Assembly (NCBI RefSeq): GCF_001691415.1
Contig: NZ_LRRR01000003.1
Coordinates: 205,818 to 269,817, forward strand
Length of the DNA stretch: 64,000 bases
From: Pararhodobacter sp. CCB-MM2
Lineage (GTDB): Bacteria > Pseudomonadota > Alphaproteobacteria > Rhodobacterales > Rhodobacteraceae
Reading direction: 5' to 3'
The position numbers were made by a program, and so were the translations under genes. The notes beneath the pieces were generated by a model. It saw only the letters and a list, made by a program, of their open reading frames with translations. It made no database searches and was not told the DNA's origin. This document shows positions 8,373 to 16,936 of the stretch, piece by piece. The first letter of the stretch is position 1, and every line of letters starts with the position of its first letter.

Positions 8373-8669
8373 TTGTCCCTTCACTTTCCCTCCCAGTCCG
8401 CGGCAATCTGGACGGTCGCGAAAAAGCTGGGCATCGATCTTCCCACGGTCATCCGCGACGGCGACATGACGCCCGAGGATCTGGCCGGCATGCTGCGCGC
8501 CTGCGCCCATTGTTGGCACGGACGCAAATGCGCTCGATGGCAGGAAGGCAGTGACCACGCTGCGATGGCCAGCTTCTGTCCCAGCGCCGAGACGGTGAAC
8601 GCTCTCGCCCAGCCTGAGACAGCGCCGGACGGGGCGGCACGCCGGCCCTATTTGCGCGCGGTACGCTGA
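8373..8669 (+). CDS. Small cysteine-containing protein, DUF6455-like
   Basis: A 98-residue protein. The segment VAKKLGIDLPTVIRDGDMTPEDLAGMLRAC followed by CAHCWHGRKCARW and SFCPSAETVNAL fits the small alphaproteobacterial DUF6455 domain, which has a helical start and four conserved cysteines, here near residues 44-47, 53 and 69. The cysteines suggest metal or disulfide chemistry (inference). The start is the TTG at 8373; no ATG in frame lies upstream of the domain and the ribosome site is weak, so the start is uncertain. It overlaps by about 20 bp the end of a broken minus-strand gene. Confidence 0.6.
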   Translation: MSLHFPSQSAAIWTVAKKLGIDLPTVIRDGDMTPEDLAGMLRACAHCWHGRKCARWQEGSDHAAMASFCPSAETVNALAQPETAPDGAARRPYLRAVR

Positions 8670-9050
8670 ACGACAAAGGGACCCCGCAGGATCCCGTTCT
8701 CATCGACAGTCAGTGGGCCGAATGTAAGGCCGCGGTTCTGCAAGGCTTGCCGAGCTGCGCGGAGGCGAGATGGGATATCTTCCCGGCTGACAAGATCCGG
8801 CTTCACCCCGCACAGCTTTGCACCGTCCGTTATTGCTGAAAGGCGTCTATGGCGCCTGCAATCGCATGCTCGGCGCTGTCAGCGCCTTGTCTGTAAGCCA
8901 AGTCGACCAAGTCAGACGCGCCAGACCAGGCAGGGGTATCATCGCAGCCAGCCGCGAAGCGTGCTCAGCGATCGTATCCTGATTCAAATCCTTCCGACGA
9001 AGAGCGACGGTCAGATCAAGCTCGAAATCCTGAACCCTTGCCCGGCAGGG
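8648..9050 (-). pseudogene. Frameshifted remnant of an unrecognised gene
   Basis: Minus-strand coding character persists through about 400 bp but in three different frames. From ATG at about 9053: RVQDFELDLTVALRRKDLNQ and then HASRLAAMIPLPGLARL. A shifted frame reads LAYRQGADSAEHAIAGAIDA and stops. A third frame reads AKLCGVKPDLVSREDIPSRL then LTFGPLTVDENGILRGPFVV and stops at 8648. The pieces look like one protein broken by two frame changes. The last piece faintly resembles the C-terminus of periplasmic amide/branched-chain amino-acid binding proteins, but I cannot confirm that. It lies downstream of the TRAP transporter. Confidence 0.45.
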
Positions 9051-9150
9051 CATGCGAGGCGCTTCCCGCCAGATCCCGCGCAGGAAATCTCAGGGTTCAA
9101 GTGCCTTCGGGGCGCGACTGACGGCCAGCCGCGCCCCGATCAGAGGGGGC

Positions 9151-10518
9151 TTATTGCTGGAACAATTGCTCCGGCAGCCACATGGCAATCCCGGGGAACA
9201 GCAAGATCAGCAGCACCACGCTCAGCTGCATCAGCACGAAGGGCACGACCCCGCGATAGATGTCCCGCATCGACACGAGGTTCCCGGCCGCGCCCTTAAG
9301 ATAGAACAGCGCGAAGCCGAAGGGCGGAGTCAGGAAGCTGGTCTGCAAGTTCACCGTGATCATGATCGCCACCCAGAAGATGATCTCTTCCTGCGGGATG
9401 TGATCGCCCAGATCCATCACCCGAAGGATCGGGGCGAAGATCGGCAGCAGGATCAGCGTGATCTCGATCCAGTCGAAGAAGAAGCCCATGACGAAGACCA
9501 TCATCATCAGGGCCAGCAGCAGGCCGTAGTCCCCGAAGGGAAGGCTGCGGGCGACCTCGACGACGAAATGCTCGCCGCCGACGATGCGGAAGACATAGGC
9601 GAAGGCCGTGGCGCCGACGAAGATGAAGAACAACATCCCCAGCGAGGTGACAGCACTGTCCTGTGCCTCGGTCATGGCCTTCATCGACAGACGGCCCCGG
9701 GCGAGACCCAGCAGGATCGACGCGGCGACGCCGACGCCACCGGCCTCGGTCGGTGTGGCGACCCCGCCAAGGATCGAGCCCAGAACCGCAATGATCAGGG
9801 CCAGCGGTGCCAGCACCGACAGCGCCGTTTCGCGCAACGAGACGCGATCCTCGGGGCCCGCCGGCGGCAGCCTCGGGGCGATCGAGGGCTGCAACGTGGC
9901 GCGGATCAGGATGTAGAGCATGTACATGAGCGACAGCAGCAGACCCGGCACCAGCGCGGCCACGAACAGCCGGCCCAGCGAGATCGACAGCAAGTCGCCC
10001 ATGAAGACCAGCATGACCGACGGCGGGATCAGGATGCCCAACGTGCCCGACGAGGCCACGGTCCCGGCGGCGAGGCCCGGGTCGTAGCCTTTCTCGATCA
10101 TGGTCGGGATGGCCATCATCGACAGCATCACCACCGACGCGCCGATGATCCCGGTCGCGGCAGCGAGGATCGTGCCCATGGCCACGACAGCCAGCGCGAG
10201 GCCGCCCGGCACGCGGCGCAGCAGGCGCTGCATGGTCAGCAAGAGGTCTTCTGCCAGACGGGTCTTGTCCATGATCACCCCCATCAGGATGAACATCGGG
10301 GCCGCGACCAGCACCTGGTTCTCGATCACCCCGGAATAGATCCGGTTGGGCAAAAGGGTGGCCTGCACCAGCCGCATCTCGCCCAGCGAAATCGCAAGGA
10401 TCGAGAAGACGAGGCTTATGCCCATCAACACGATGGCCACCGGCACGCCTGAGAACATGCCGACGACGAGGAAGGCGAACATGCCGCCCGGCAGGGCGGA
10501 GATCAGAAGGTCGGTCAT
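9151..10518 (-). CDS. dctM: TRAP transporter large permease (DctM family)
   Basis: A 455-residue integral membrane protein with about 12 hydrophobic segments, the large sodium-coupled subunit of a TRAP importer. Family features include an N-terminal FSGVPVAIVLMG, the loop APMFILMGVIM, the hairpin GASVVMLSMMAIPTM, SGTLGILIPPSVMLVFMG and ATPTEAGGVGV. ATG 10518 overlaps the stop of the small permease (ATGA), showing translational coupling. Together with the DctP and DctQ subunits it imports an organic acid or related anion for the adjacent catabolic operon (inference from context). Confidence 0.95.
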   Translation of the reverse strand: MTDLLISALPGGMFAFLVVGMFSGVPVAIVLMGISLVFSILAISLGEMRLVQATLLPNRIYSGVIENQVLVAAPMFILMGVIMDKTRLAEDLLLTMQRLLRRVPGGLALAVVAMGTILAAATGIIGASVVMLSMMAIPTMIEKGYDPGLAAGTVASSGTLGILIPPSVMLVFMGDLLSISLGRLFVAALVPGLLLSLMYMLYILIRATLQPSIAPRLPPAGPEDRVSLRETALSVLAPLALIIAVLGSILGGVATPTEAGGVGVAASILLGLARGRLSMKAMTEAQDSAVTSLGMLFFIFVGATAFAYVFRIVGGEHFVVEVARSLPFGDYGLLLALMMMVFVMGFFFDWIEITLILLPIFAPILRVMDLGDHIPQEEIIFWVAIMITVNLQTSFLTPPFGFALFYLKGAAGNLVSMRDIYRGVVPFVLMQLSVVLLILLFPGIAMWLPEQLFQQ

Positions 10519-11054
10519 GCGCGCGCACTCCACGGGTCGGTCAGTAGGTCGGGGCGGCGCAGGGCCACCAGCACGCGCAGGAAGACAGAGGTAGCGCCCA
10601 CGAGGGTCAGGAACGCGCCGAAGGGGATCACCGACTTGATGATCCAGCGATGCGACAGGCCGATCCCGCCGGGGCTACCTTCGCCACGGATGAACGACCG
10701 GTGCGCAAAGTCGATGCCGAACCAGATCAGCCCGGCCATGAAGGGCAGCAGGAACAGGGCGATGGCCAGCAGCTCCAGCTTCATCCGGGTGCGTTCGTGA
10801 AAGCGCGACGAGACGAGGTCGATGCGCACATGGGCGTTGTTGATATAGGCCCAGCCAAAGCAAAGCATCGCGATCGCGCCATGCAGGTGCCATTGCAGTT
10901 CTTGCAGCTGGAACGAGCCGGTATCGACGTAGCGGCGGCCGATCACGTCGTAGAGGATCACCGCCATCAGCACCAGCAGCAGCCAGCCGCTGAGCCGGGC
11001 GAAGAACCGGCAGGGAAGGGAAAGCCAATTGGCCAGGGCCAGCAGGCGGGACAT
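10515..11054 (-). CDS. dctQ: TRAP transporter small permease (DctQ family)
   Basis: A 179-residue membrane protein with four hydrophobic helices and the usual DctQ features: a helix ending VILYDVIGRRY, then LQELQWHLHGAIAMLCFGWA and the basic loop NAHVRIDLVSSRF. It docks the binding protein and associates with DctM. It is larger than the shortest DctQ proteins, with an extended C-terminal helix region. It lies 105 bp downstream of dctP, across an intercistronic hairpin. Confidence 0.92.
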   Translation of the reverse strand: MSRLLALANWLSLPCRFFARLSGWLLLVLMAVILYDVIGRRYVDTGSFQLQELQWHLHGAIAMLCFGWAYINNAHVRIDLVSSRFHERTRMKLELLAIALFLLPFMAGLIWFGIDFAHRSFIRGEGSPGGIGLSHRWIIKSVIPFGAFLTLVGATSVFLRVLVALRRPDLLTDPWSARA

Positions 11055-11123
11055 GGGCAGGCTCCGTCAGGGCAAGGAAGGGTCGGCACGGCGGCGCGCC
11101 TTGGGGCGCGGGGCCGACGAAAG

Positions 11124-11151
11124 GTCCCGGCCGACACCAGCCGGCCGGGAC
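11124..11151 (-). promoter_or_regulatory. Intercistronic hairpin between dctP and dctQ
   Basis: A perfect 10-bp inverted repeat: GTCCCGGCCG (11124-11133) and CGGCCGGGAC (11142-11151), 8-nt loop, no T-tract. Hairpins here commonly lower membrane-subunit expression relative to the abundant binding protein, by attenuation or mRNA stabilisation. Confidence 0.65.
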
Positions 11152-11159
11152 GAAAGCGG

Positions 11160-12179
11160 TCAGTCGATATAGGCGATGTCCGACCAGATCGCGAAGTTCT
11201 GGCGGAACTGCGACAGGCTTTCCCAGACGCGCGCGAAATCGGCATCGGCCGCGGATTGCTCGGCCACGACCTCGTCCCAGGCGCCTTCGAAAGCGGCCAT
11301 CATCTCGTCGTTCCACGAGTGGAACTGCACGCCGCGCTCGCGCAGGGTCTCCATCGCCGCAACCTGGATCGCTTCACCTTCCGCCATCGAGAAGGTGACG
11401 TTGGCGGCGCAGGCCATCTGGATCGAGGCGCGGTTGGCGTCGCTCAGGCCATCCCAGACGTCCTGGTTGATGATGAAGGTCGCCAGCGAAGTCTGCTGGT
11501 GCCAGCCGGGGAAATAGTAATGGCTGGCGTATTCGTTCATGCCGAGGGCAAGGTCGATCGCCGGGAAGGACATCTCGGCCGCGTCGATCGAGCCGAGGCG
11601 CAGACCGGTCATCGTATCCGCCGGGGCCAGCGACTGCGCGCGCACGCCCAGCTTCTCCATCACCTGCGCGCCGAGGCCGAAGACCCGCATGCGCAGCCCG
11701 TCAAGATCGGCGGGGGTGTTGATCTCGCGCGCGAACCAGCCCGAGGCCTCGGGGACGAAGACGGCGCAGAGTTCGCTGTGGATGTTGTAGGGCGCGGTGA
11801 TCTCGGCCCAGAGTTCCTGCCCGCCGCCGTGGTACCACCAGGCGGTATAGGCGCGAATATCCGGGCCGAAGGGCACCGAGGTGAACAGCGGCGCGGCGGG
11901 GATCACGCCCTGCGCGAAGCCCGGCGAATACCAGCCGGCATCCACGGCGCCGGTCGAGATGGCATCCCACATCTCGTTGCCGCTGACGATGGCGTTGGGC
12001 TCGTTGAATTCGATCTGAAGGTCGCCCCCGGTCATGGCGGCGACCTGCTCGGTCAGGTGCAGGCCCGTCTCGCCGATTACCGGCAGGGATGAGGCATAGA
12101 CGCTCTGCATTACGAGGGTGTCGGCCCCGGCACCCTGTGCAAGGGCCGTCAGGGCAAGGGCGGTAAGCGCGGTTCTCAT
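11160..12179 (-). CDS. dctP: TRAP transporter substrate-binding protein (DctP family)
   Basis: A 339-residue periplasmic solute receptor with a Sec signal peptide (residues 1-19, cleavage expected after AQGAGA). The DctP fold is recognisable: an early strand TLVMQSVYASSLPVIGETG, FNEPNAIVSGNEMWDAISTG, and LRMRVFGLGAQVMEKLG with the Arg that usually contacts the ligand carboxylate. AEMSFPAIDLALGMNEYASH and WHQQTSLATFIINQ match the subgroup that binds larger monocarboxylates (weak inference). The start at ATG 12179 has a GGAGG site. Its promoter region contains a 17-bp palindrome shared with the divergent iclR gene. Confidence 0.94.
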   Translation of the reverse strand: MRTALTALALTALAQGAGADTLVMQSVYASSLPVIGETGLHLTEQVAAMTGGDLQIEFNEPNAIVSGNEMWDAISTGAVDAGWYSPGFAQGVIPAAPLFTSVPFGPDIRAYTAWWYHGGGQELWAEITAPYNIHSELCAVFVPEASGWFAREINTPADLDGLRMRVFGLGAQVMEKLGVRAQSLAPADTMTGLRLGSIDAAEMSFPAIDLALGMNEYASHYYFPGWHQQTSLATFIINQDVWDGLSDANRASIQMACAANVTFSMAEGEAIQVAAMETLRERGVQFHSWNDEMMAAFEGAWDEVVAEQSAADADFARVWESLSQFRQNFAIWSDIAYID

Positions 12180-12234
12180 GGTTTCCTCCCGAAATCCGTG
12201 GCCGCTGCTTGGGATCGGCGGCCGTCTCCTCCAC

Positions 12235-12251
12235 TATCCACAATATGGACA
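12235..12251. promoter_or_regulatory. Putative IclR operator, site 1 (dctP side)
   Basis: TATCCACAATATGGACA reads TATCCA-N5-TGGACA, a dyad 56-72 bp upstream of the dctP start. It has the same half sites and spacing as site 2 at 12376-12392. Confidence 0.7.
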
Positions 12252-12375
12252 TTGTGAACCCGTGAAAGATAGGCGGAACACGAACTTCCTGTAAAGCTAT
12301 TATTGTGGTTTCGAGGATTCTGGAGATTTTGCTTGCAGTTCTGAAATCGGATTGTCATGGTTTCCCTTAAATAGG

Positions 12376-12392
12376 TATCCATATAGTGGACA
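12376..12392. promoter_or_regulatory. Putative IclR operator, site 2 (iclR start)
   Basis: TATCCATATAGTGGACA reads TATCCA-N5-TGGACA, identical half sites to site 1, with centres 141 bp apart. It covers the GTG at 12386 and ends 2 bp before ATG 12395, consistent with autoregulation and favouring the ATG as the true start. Confidence 0.7.
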
Positions 12393-12394
12393 TC

Positions 12395-13195
12395 ATGTCG
12401 GAAGCTGCCAGCGGAAGTCAGAGCATCGATCGCGCCTTGGCGTTGTTGTCATTGGTCGCGGGGCAGGGCGGGGCTGAGGTGCCGATGCCCGTCCTGACGA
12501 AGGAAACGGGCCTCAGCCGACCGACGATTCGGCGAATCATGCTGGCCCTGATCCGCGCCGGCTATGTCGAGCAGGCGCCGGGTGGCGGCTATTTCCCCGG
12601 CCCCGAATGTCTGGTGCTGGGGGCGATGGCCTCGCGCCGGCACAACCTTCTGGACCTGTCGATGGACGGCGTGATCGCATTGGCGGCCGAGAGTGGCGAC
12701 AGCGCTTTCGTCTCGGTGCGCAGCGGCTCGCATTCGGTTTGCCTGCACCGCGAGGAAGGCGATTTCCCGATCCGTACCCATGTGCTGCAGCCCGGTGCGC
12801 GCCACCCGTTGGGCGTGGGAGCCGGCGCGATGGCGATGCTGGCCGCCCTGCCTGACGAGGACGTGGAGTTCGTCCTTGCCCAGACCCGCGAAGAGATCGA
12901 GCGCAAGTATCCGCTGTTCGACGACGCCTTCCTGCGCACCGAGCTGGCCGCCACGCGTGAGCGCGGCTGGACCGTCAATCCCGGCATGTATGTCGCCAAT
13001 TCCTGGGCGATCGGCCTGCCGATCCTCGGGCCCGGCGGAACCGTTCTCGGCTCGTTGTCCATCGCTGCGATCGACAGCCGCATGACACCCGAGCGCCAGC
13101 CCGAACTGGCGCGGATGCTGCGCCGCGAGGTTGCGCGCATCGAAACTCGGCTGCAGGCGCCAGCGCGTCCGGCCGCCAAAGCACCCGGCGCCTGA
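12395..13195 (+). CDS. IclR family transcriptional regulator
   Basis: A 266-residue regulator (269 if the GTG at 12386 is used). The N-terminal winged helix-turn-helix contains SQSIDRALALLSLVAGQGG and LSRPTIRRIMLALIRAGYVE. The C-terminal GAF-like effector domain contains ALAAESGDSAFVSVRSG, HVLQPGARHPLGVGAGAMAM and the conserved near-C-terminal GTVLGSLSIAA. It is divergent from dctPQM and 32 bp upstream of the thiolase gene, so it probably heads the catabolic operon and controls both directions through the two 17-bp dyads (inference). Confidence 0.92.
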   Translation: MSEAASGSQSIDRALALLSLVAGQGGAEVPMPVLTKETGLSRPTIRRIMLALIRAGYVEQAPGGGYFPGPECLVLGAMASRRHNLLDLSMDGVIALAAESGDSAFVSVRSGSHSVCLHREEGDFPIRTHVLQPGARHPLGVGAGAMAMLAALPDEDVEFVLAQTREEIERKYPLFDDAFLRTELAATRERGWTVNPGMYVANSWAIGLPILGPGGTVLGSLSIAAIDSRMTPERQPELARMLRREVARIETRLQAPARPAAKAPGA

Positions 13196-13227
13196 TCGCG
13201 CCACACCTATCCGGAGGAGAAATTCGC

Positions 13228-14403
13228 ATGGCTCAGGAAGCCTCAATCATCGGCTGGTCGCACAGCCCGTTCGGCAAGCTGGACATCCCTGACACCGAGG
13301 GCCTGATCGCCGCCACCGTCCCCGCCGCGCTGGACCATGCCGGCGTCGACGCGTCGGAGGTGGATGGCATCTTCCTCGGGACCTACAACAGCGGCTTTGT
13401 CCCCCAGAGCTTCGAGGCCGGTCTCGTCGGCATGGCCGTGCCCGCGCTGCGCCATGTGCCGGCGGCGCGTTTGGAGAATGCCTGCGCCACTGGCTCCGCC
13501 GCGTTGTATTCGGCATTGGATTTCCTCGCCTCGGGGCGCGGGCGTGTCGCGCTGGTCGTGGGCGTCGAGAAAATGACGACCCTGCCGCCTGCGGATGCCG
13601 CCGCGCTGATGATCCACGGCAGCTACACGCCCGAGGAAGGCCATTTCACCCCCGGTTTCGCCGGCGTCTTCGGCCATATCGCCCAGAGCTATTTCCAGCG
13701 TTTCGGCGATCAGTCCGATGCCTTGGCGATGATCGCCGCCAAGAACCATCGCCACGCCACGCTGAACCCGCTGGCGCATATGCCCAAGGATCTGGGCTTC
13801 GACTTCTGCAACACGGTCAGCGACAAGAACCCGCTGGTCGCCGGCCCCTTGCGGCGCACCGATTGCTCGCCGATCTCGGACGGGGCGGCGGTTCTGGTGT
13901 TGGCGGTGGACGACGTGGCGCAGGGTGCGAAACGCGCGATCCGCTTCCGCGCCCGCAAGCAGGCCAATGATTTCATGGCCCTGTCTCGGCGTGAGGCCCC
14001 CTATGTCTTCGAGGGTGCGGCGCAGGCCTGGGCCGGGGCCTTGGCCGAGGCGGGTCTGGGGCTTGATGATCTCGACCTCGTTGAAACCCATGACTGCTTT
14101 ACCATCGCCGAGATGCTGGAATACGAGGCGATGGGCCTCGCCCCGCGCGGCGAAGGGCATCGCCTCATCCGTGACGGCGTGACCACCCGTGAGGGACGGC
14201 TGCCGGTGAACCCGTCGGGCGGGTTGAAGGCGCGCGGCCATCCCTTGGGTGCGACCGGCGTGTCGATGCATGTGATGGCGGCGATGCAGCTCGCCGGTGA
14301 GGCCGGCGCGATGCAGATCGAGGGCGCGACCAAAGCGGGCGTCTTCAACATGGGCGGCGCGGCCGTGGCCAACTACACCTCGATCCTGGAGCGCACGCAA
14401 TGA
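13228..14403 (+). CDS. Thiolase, SCP2/SCP-x type
   Basis: A 391-residue thiolase-fold enzyme. The nucleophile is Cys86 in ENACATGS. The HDCFT motif near residue 288 (ETHDCFTIAEMLEYE) replaces the NEAF/NEAH of degradative thiolases and marks the SCP-x branch. The C-terminal NPSGGLKARGHPLGATG supplies the active-site His. The usual second Cys region reads GVFNMGGAAVANY and lacks the CxG cysteine, as in SCP-x relatives. Such enzymes cleave branched or cyclic 3-ketoacyl-CoAs. No DUF35 partner is nearby, which is unusual for this branch. Strong GGAGGAG site; the stop overlaps the ligase start (ATGA). Confidence 0.9.
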   Translation: MAQEASIIGWSHSPFGKLDIPDTEGLIAATVPAALDHAGVDASEVDGIFLGTYNSGFVPQSFEAGLVGMAVPALRHVPAARLENACATGSAALYSALDFLASGRGRVALVVGVEKMTTLPPADAAALMIHGSYTPEEGHFTPGFAGVFGHIAQSYFQRFGDQSDALAMIAAKNHRHATLNPLAHMPKDLGFDFCNTVSDKNPLVAGPLRRTDCSPISDGAAVLVLAVDDVAQGAKRAIRFRARKQANDFMALSRREAPYVFEGAAQAWAGALAEAGLGLDDLDLVETHDCFTIAEMLEYEAMGLAPRGEGHRLIRDGVTTREGRLPVNPSGGLKARGHPLGATGVSMHVMAAMQLAGEAGAMQIEGATKAGVFNMGGAAVANYTSILERTQ

Positions 14404-16007
14404 CGGCCTCTCTGTCCTGGCCCAGCTCGACCCGGGTGCCGAACATCGCCTATTTCCTGACGCGCAACGCGCGGCGCCAGCCGGATGCCGTGGCCATCGT
14501 CTATGACGGTCGCACCTGGACCTGGGCCGAATTCGACGCCCGCGTCAGTGCCCTCGCCGCCGCCCTGACAGGCGAATTGGGCCTCCAGCGCGGCGACCGG
14601 GTGCTGGTGCAATCCGCCAACAACCATCAGATGCTGGAGATCATGATGGCGGTGTTCCGCGCGGGCCTTGTCTGGGCCCCCGCCAACTTCCGCCAGAGCC
14701 CCGACGAGGTCGCCTTCCAATGCGGCAAGTCCCGTGCGCGGGCGCTGTTCGTGGAAACCGGCTTCCCCGGCCATGCCGAGGCCTGTCGTGCCATGGTCGA
14801 CCATGTCGTCGCCATCGGTGGTCTGCCCGGCGCGCTGGATTATGAGGATCTGGTCGCCCGGCATCTGGGGCAGGATCCCGGCAATGCCGAGGTCGAGCGG
14901 GATGACACCTGCTGGCTGTTCTTCACCTCGGGTTCGACCGGGCGGCCGAAGGCGGTGGCGCTGACCCATGGCCAGCTGACCTTCACCATCCTCAACCACA
15001 TCAGCGACCTGATGCCGGGGCTGGGGCTACAGGACGCGAGCCTCGTGGTTGCGCCGCTGAGCCACGGCGCCGCCGCGCATCAGATGGCGCAGATCGCCGC
15101 CGGGGCAAAAAGCGTGATCCTGCCGCAGGGCCGCTTCGATCCGGCCGTGGCGTGGAAAGCCGTGGCCGATTGGCGGGTGACCAACATGTTCACCGTGCCG
15201 ACCATCGTGAAGATGCTGGTGGAGCATCCGTCGGTCGCGGATCACGACCATTCCAGCTTGAAGCAGGTGGTCTATGCCGGCGCGCCCATGTACCGCGCCG
15301 ATCAGAAGCGGGCGCTGGAGACGCTGGGCTCGGTGCTGGTGCAATACTACGGGCTGGGCGAGGTCACCGGCGCGATCACCGTGCTGCGGCCCGAGGATCA
15401 CACGCTGTCCGACGGCCCCGAGTCCCGCCCCGGCACCTGCGGGGTCGAGCGCACGGGCATCCAGATCACCATTCAGGACGACGAGGGGCGCATCCTGTCG
15501 CCCGGCGAGACGGGCGAGATCTGCGTGGTCGGCCCGGCGGTGTTCCCCGGTTATGACGATGACGCCGGCGCCAATGCCAAGAGCTTCCGCAACGGCTGGT
15601 TCCGCACCGGAGACCTCGGCCATACCGATCCGCAGGGGTTCCTGTATATCACCGGGCGCGCGTCCGACATGTACATCTCGGGCGGCTCGAACGTCTATCC
15701 GCGCGAGATCGAGGAAGTTCTGCTGACCTTCCCCGGCCTGTCCGAAGTCGCCATCCTCGGCGTGCCGGACCTGCGGTGGGGCGAGGTGGGCCTCTGTGTC
15801 TGCGTGGCCGAACCCGGCACCGCGCTGGCCGAAGAGGCGCTGCGCCAGCATCTCGACGGCCGGGTCGCCAAGTACAAGCTGCCCAGCTATTTCGTCTTCC
15901 TCGACGAGATGCCGAAGACCGCCTACGGCAAGATCACCAAGAAGCTGGTGCGCGAGGAGTTGACCGCGCGTGGCCTGATCCCCGATCCCAGCCCGGCGGG
16001 GGCCTGA
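14400..16007 (+). CDS. AMP-dependent acyl-CoA synthetase/ligase
   Basis: A 535-residue ANL-superfamily enzyme that activates a carboxylic acid to its CoA thioester via an acyl-adenylate. Signature P-loop FFTSGSTGRPKAVALTH near 175-191; YYGLGEVTGAI (A5 motif) near 315; GWFRTGDLGHTDPQGFLYITG (A7/A8) near 398; and the catalytic lysine in PKTAYGKITKKLVREEL near the C-terminus. The N-terminal part (VPNIAYFLTRNARRQPDAVA) is that of medium/long-chain or aromatic acid ligases. It is translationally coupled to the thiolase, so the imported acid is probably activated here first. Confidence 0.94.
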   Translation: MTASLSWPSSTRVPNIAYFLTRNARRQPDAVAIVYDGRTWTWAEFDARVSALAAALTGELGLQRGDRVLVQSANNHQMLEIMMAVFRAGLVWAPANFRQSPDEVAFQCGKSRARALFVETGFPGHAEACRAMVDHVVAIGGLPGALDYEDLVARHLGQDPGNAEVERDDTCWLFFTSGSTGRPKAVALTHGQLTFTILNHISDLMPGLGLQDASLVVAPLSHGAAAHQMAQIAAGAKSVILPQGRFDPAVAWKAVADWRVTNMFTVPTIVKMLVEHPSVADHDHSSLKQVVYAGAPMYRADQKRALETLGSVLVQYYGLGEVTGAITVLRPEDHTLSDGPESRPGTCGVERTGIQITIQDDEGRILSPGETGEICVVGPAVFPGYDDDAGANAKSFRNGWFRTGDLGHTDPQGFLYITGRASDMYISGGSNVYPREIEEVLLTFPGLSEVAILGVPDLRWGEVGLCVCVAEPGTALAEEALRQHLDGRVAKYKLPSYFVFLDEMPKTAYGKITKKLVREELTARGLIPDPSPAGA

Positions 16008-16011
16008 GCGC

Positions 16012-16902
16012 ATGCGTGATCTTCCCCCGCCCCGCATCCCCGATGCGGTGCCGATGCCCGGCGGTGACAGCCGCGACTGGGTGCAGCATCCCGGGCCCCG
16101 ACTGGAGCCGCGCGTCACCGCCCTGCCCTGCCGCGTCAGCAAAGTCGCGCTGGACCTGCCCGCGGGCGTGACCCTGCTCGACGCCCTGTCCCGCGCGGTC
16201 GAAGAAGCCGGGGCCGATGGCGCCAGTGTGGTGCTGGATGGGCTGACGCTGTCGCAGGCCGATTGGGTCATGCCCGACGGCCCCGCCGATGACAGCCACG
16301 CCGCCTGGTACAGCGAGACGCATGTGTCGCAGGGGATCCGGCTGGATCGCGCGACGGCCTCGGTCGGGTGCAAGGACGGCGCGTGGTTCCTGCACACCCA
16401 TGCCCTCTGGTCCGAAGGCGAGACGCCGCGCATGGGCCATCTGCTCAACGATCGCTGCCTCATCGGCGCCGCGCATCGGGTCGAGGCGCATCTGATCCAC
16501 GGCGCGCGGCTCGAGGTCGCGCCGGATGCCGAGACGGGATTCCCCCTGTTCGCGCCCCATGCGCTGACGCCGGTCGAGGCTGCGAATGCCGCGCTCATCA
16601 CCATCCGCCCGCATGAGGATCTGCACGCGGCACTGTCCGAAGTCTGCCGCACGGCGGGTCTGGCGCGGGCCGAGGTGATCGGCCTCGGCAGCCTGATCGG
16701 CGCGGGGTTCGATGACACAGCCCCGATGACCTCGCCCCTGTCCGAGGTGTTGCTTCTGCCCGGCTGCCGGGTCGAGGCTGACGGCACGGCACATCTGCCG
16801 CTCGCCTGCGTGGATCCCTGGGGGGTGATCCATCGTGGCCAACTGAAAGCCGGCCAGGGGCCGGTTCTGGTGACATTCGAGGTTCTGGCCGTCGCCCTGT
16901 GA
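16012..16902 (+). CDS. Tandem PPC/DUF296 domain protein
   Basis: A 296-residue protein that appears to hold two PPC (DUF296) domains. The C-terminal one (about 195-292) is clear: IRPHEDLHAALSEVC, then AEVIGLGSLIGAGF, LSEVLLLPGCR and WGVIHRGQLKAGQGPVLVTF. The N-terminal half (about 38-190) has the same order: DLPAGVTLLDALSRAVEEAG, HAAWYSETH, FLHTHALWSEG, MGHLLNDRCLIGAAHRVEAH. PPC domains form trimers and occur fused to plant AT-hooks or as free bacterial proteins of unclear function. Here the context is an acyl-CoA catabolic operon, suggesting an enzymatic or ligand-binding role rather than DNA binding (inference). It is 4 bp after the ligase stop. Confidence 0.8.
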   Translation: MRDLPPPRIPDAVPMPGGDSRDWVQHPGPRLEPRVTALPCRVSKVALDLPAGVTLLDALSRAVEEAGADGASVVLDGLTLSQADWVMPDGPADDSHAAWYSETHVSQGIRLDRATASVGCKDGAWFLHTHALWSEGETPRMGHLLNDRCLIGAAHRVEAHLIHGARLEVAPDAETGFPLFAPHALTPVEAANAALITIRPHEDLHAALSEVCRTAGLARAEVIGLGSLIGAGFDDTAPMTSPLSEVLLLPGCRVEADGTAHLPLACVDPWGVIHRGQLKAGQGPVLVTFEVLAVAL

Positions 16903-16936
16903 CGCGCCGTCTCGTCCGCTCAAGGGAGGAACGGAC

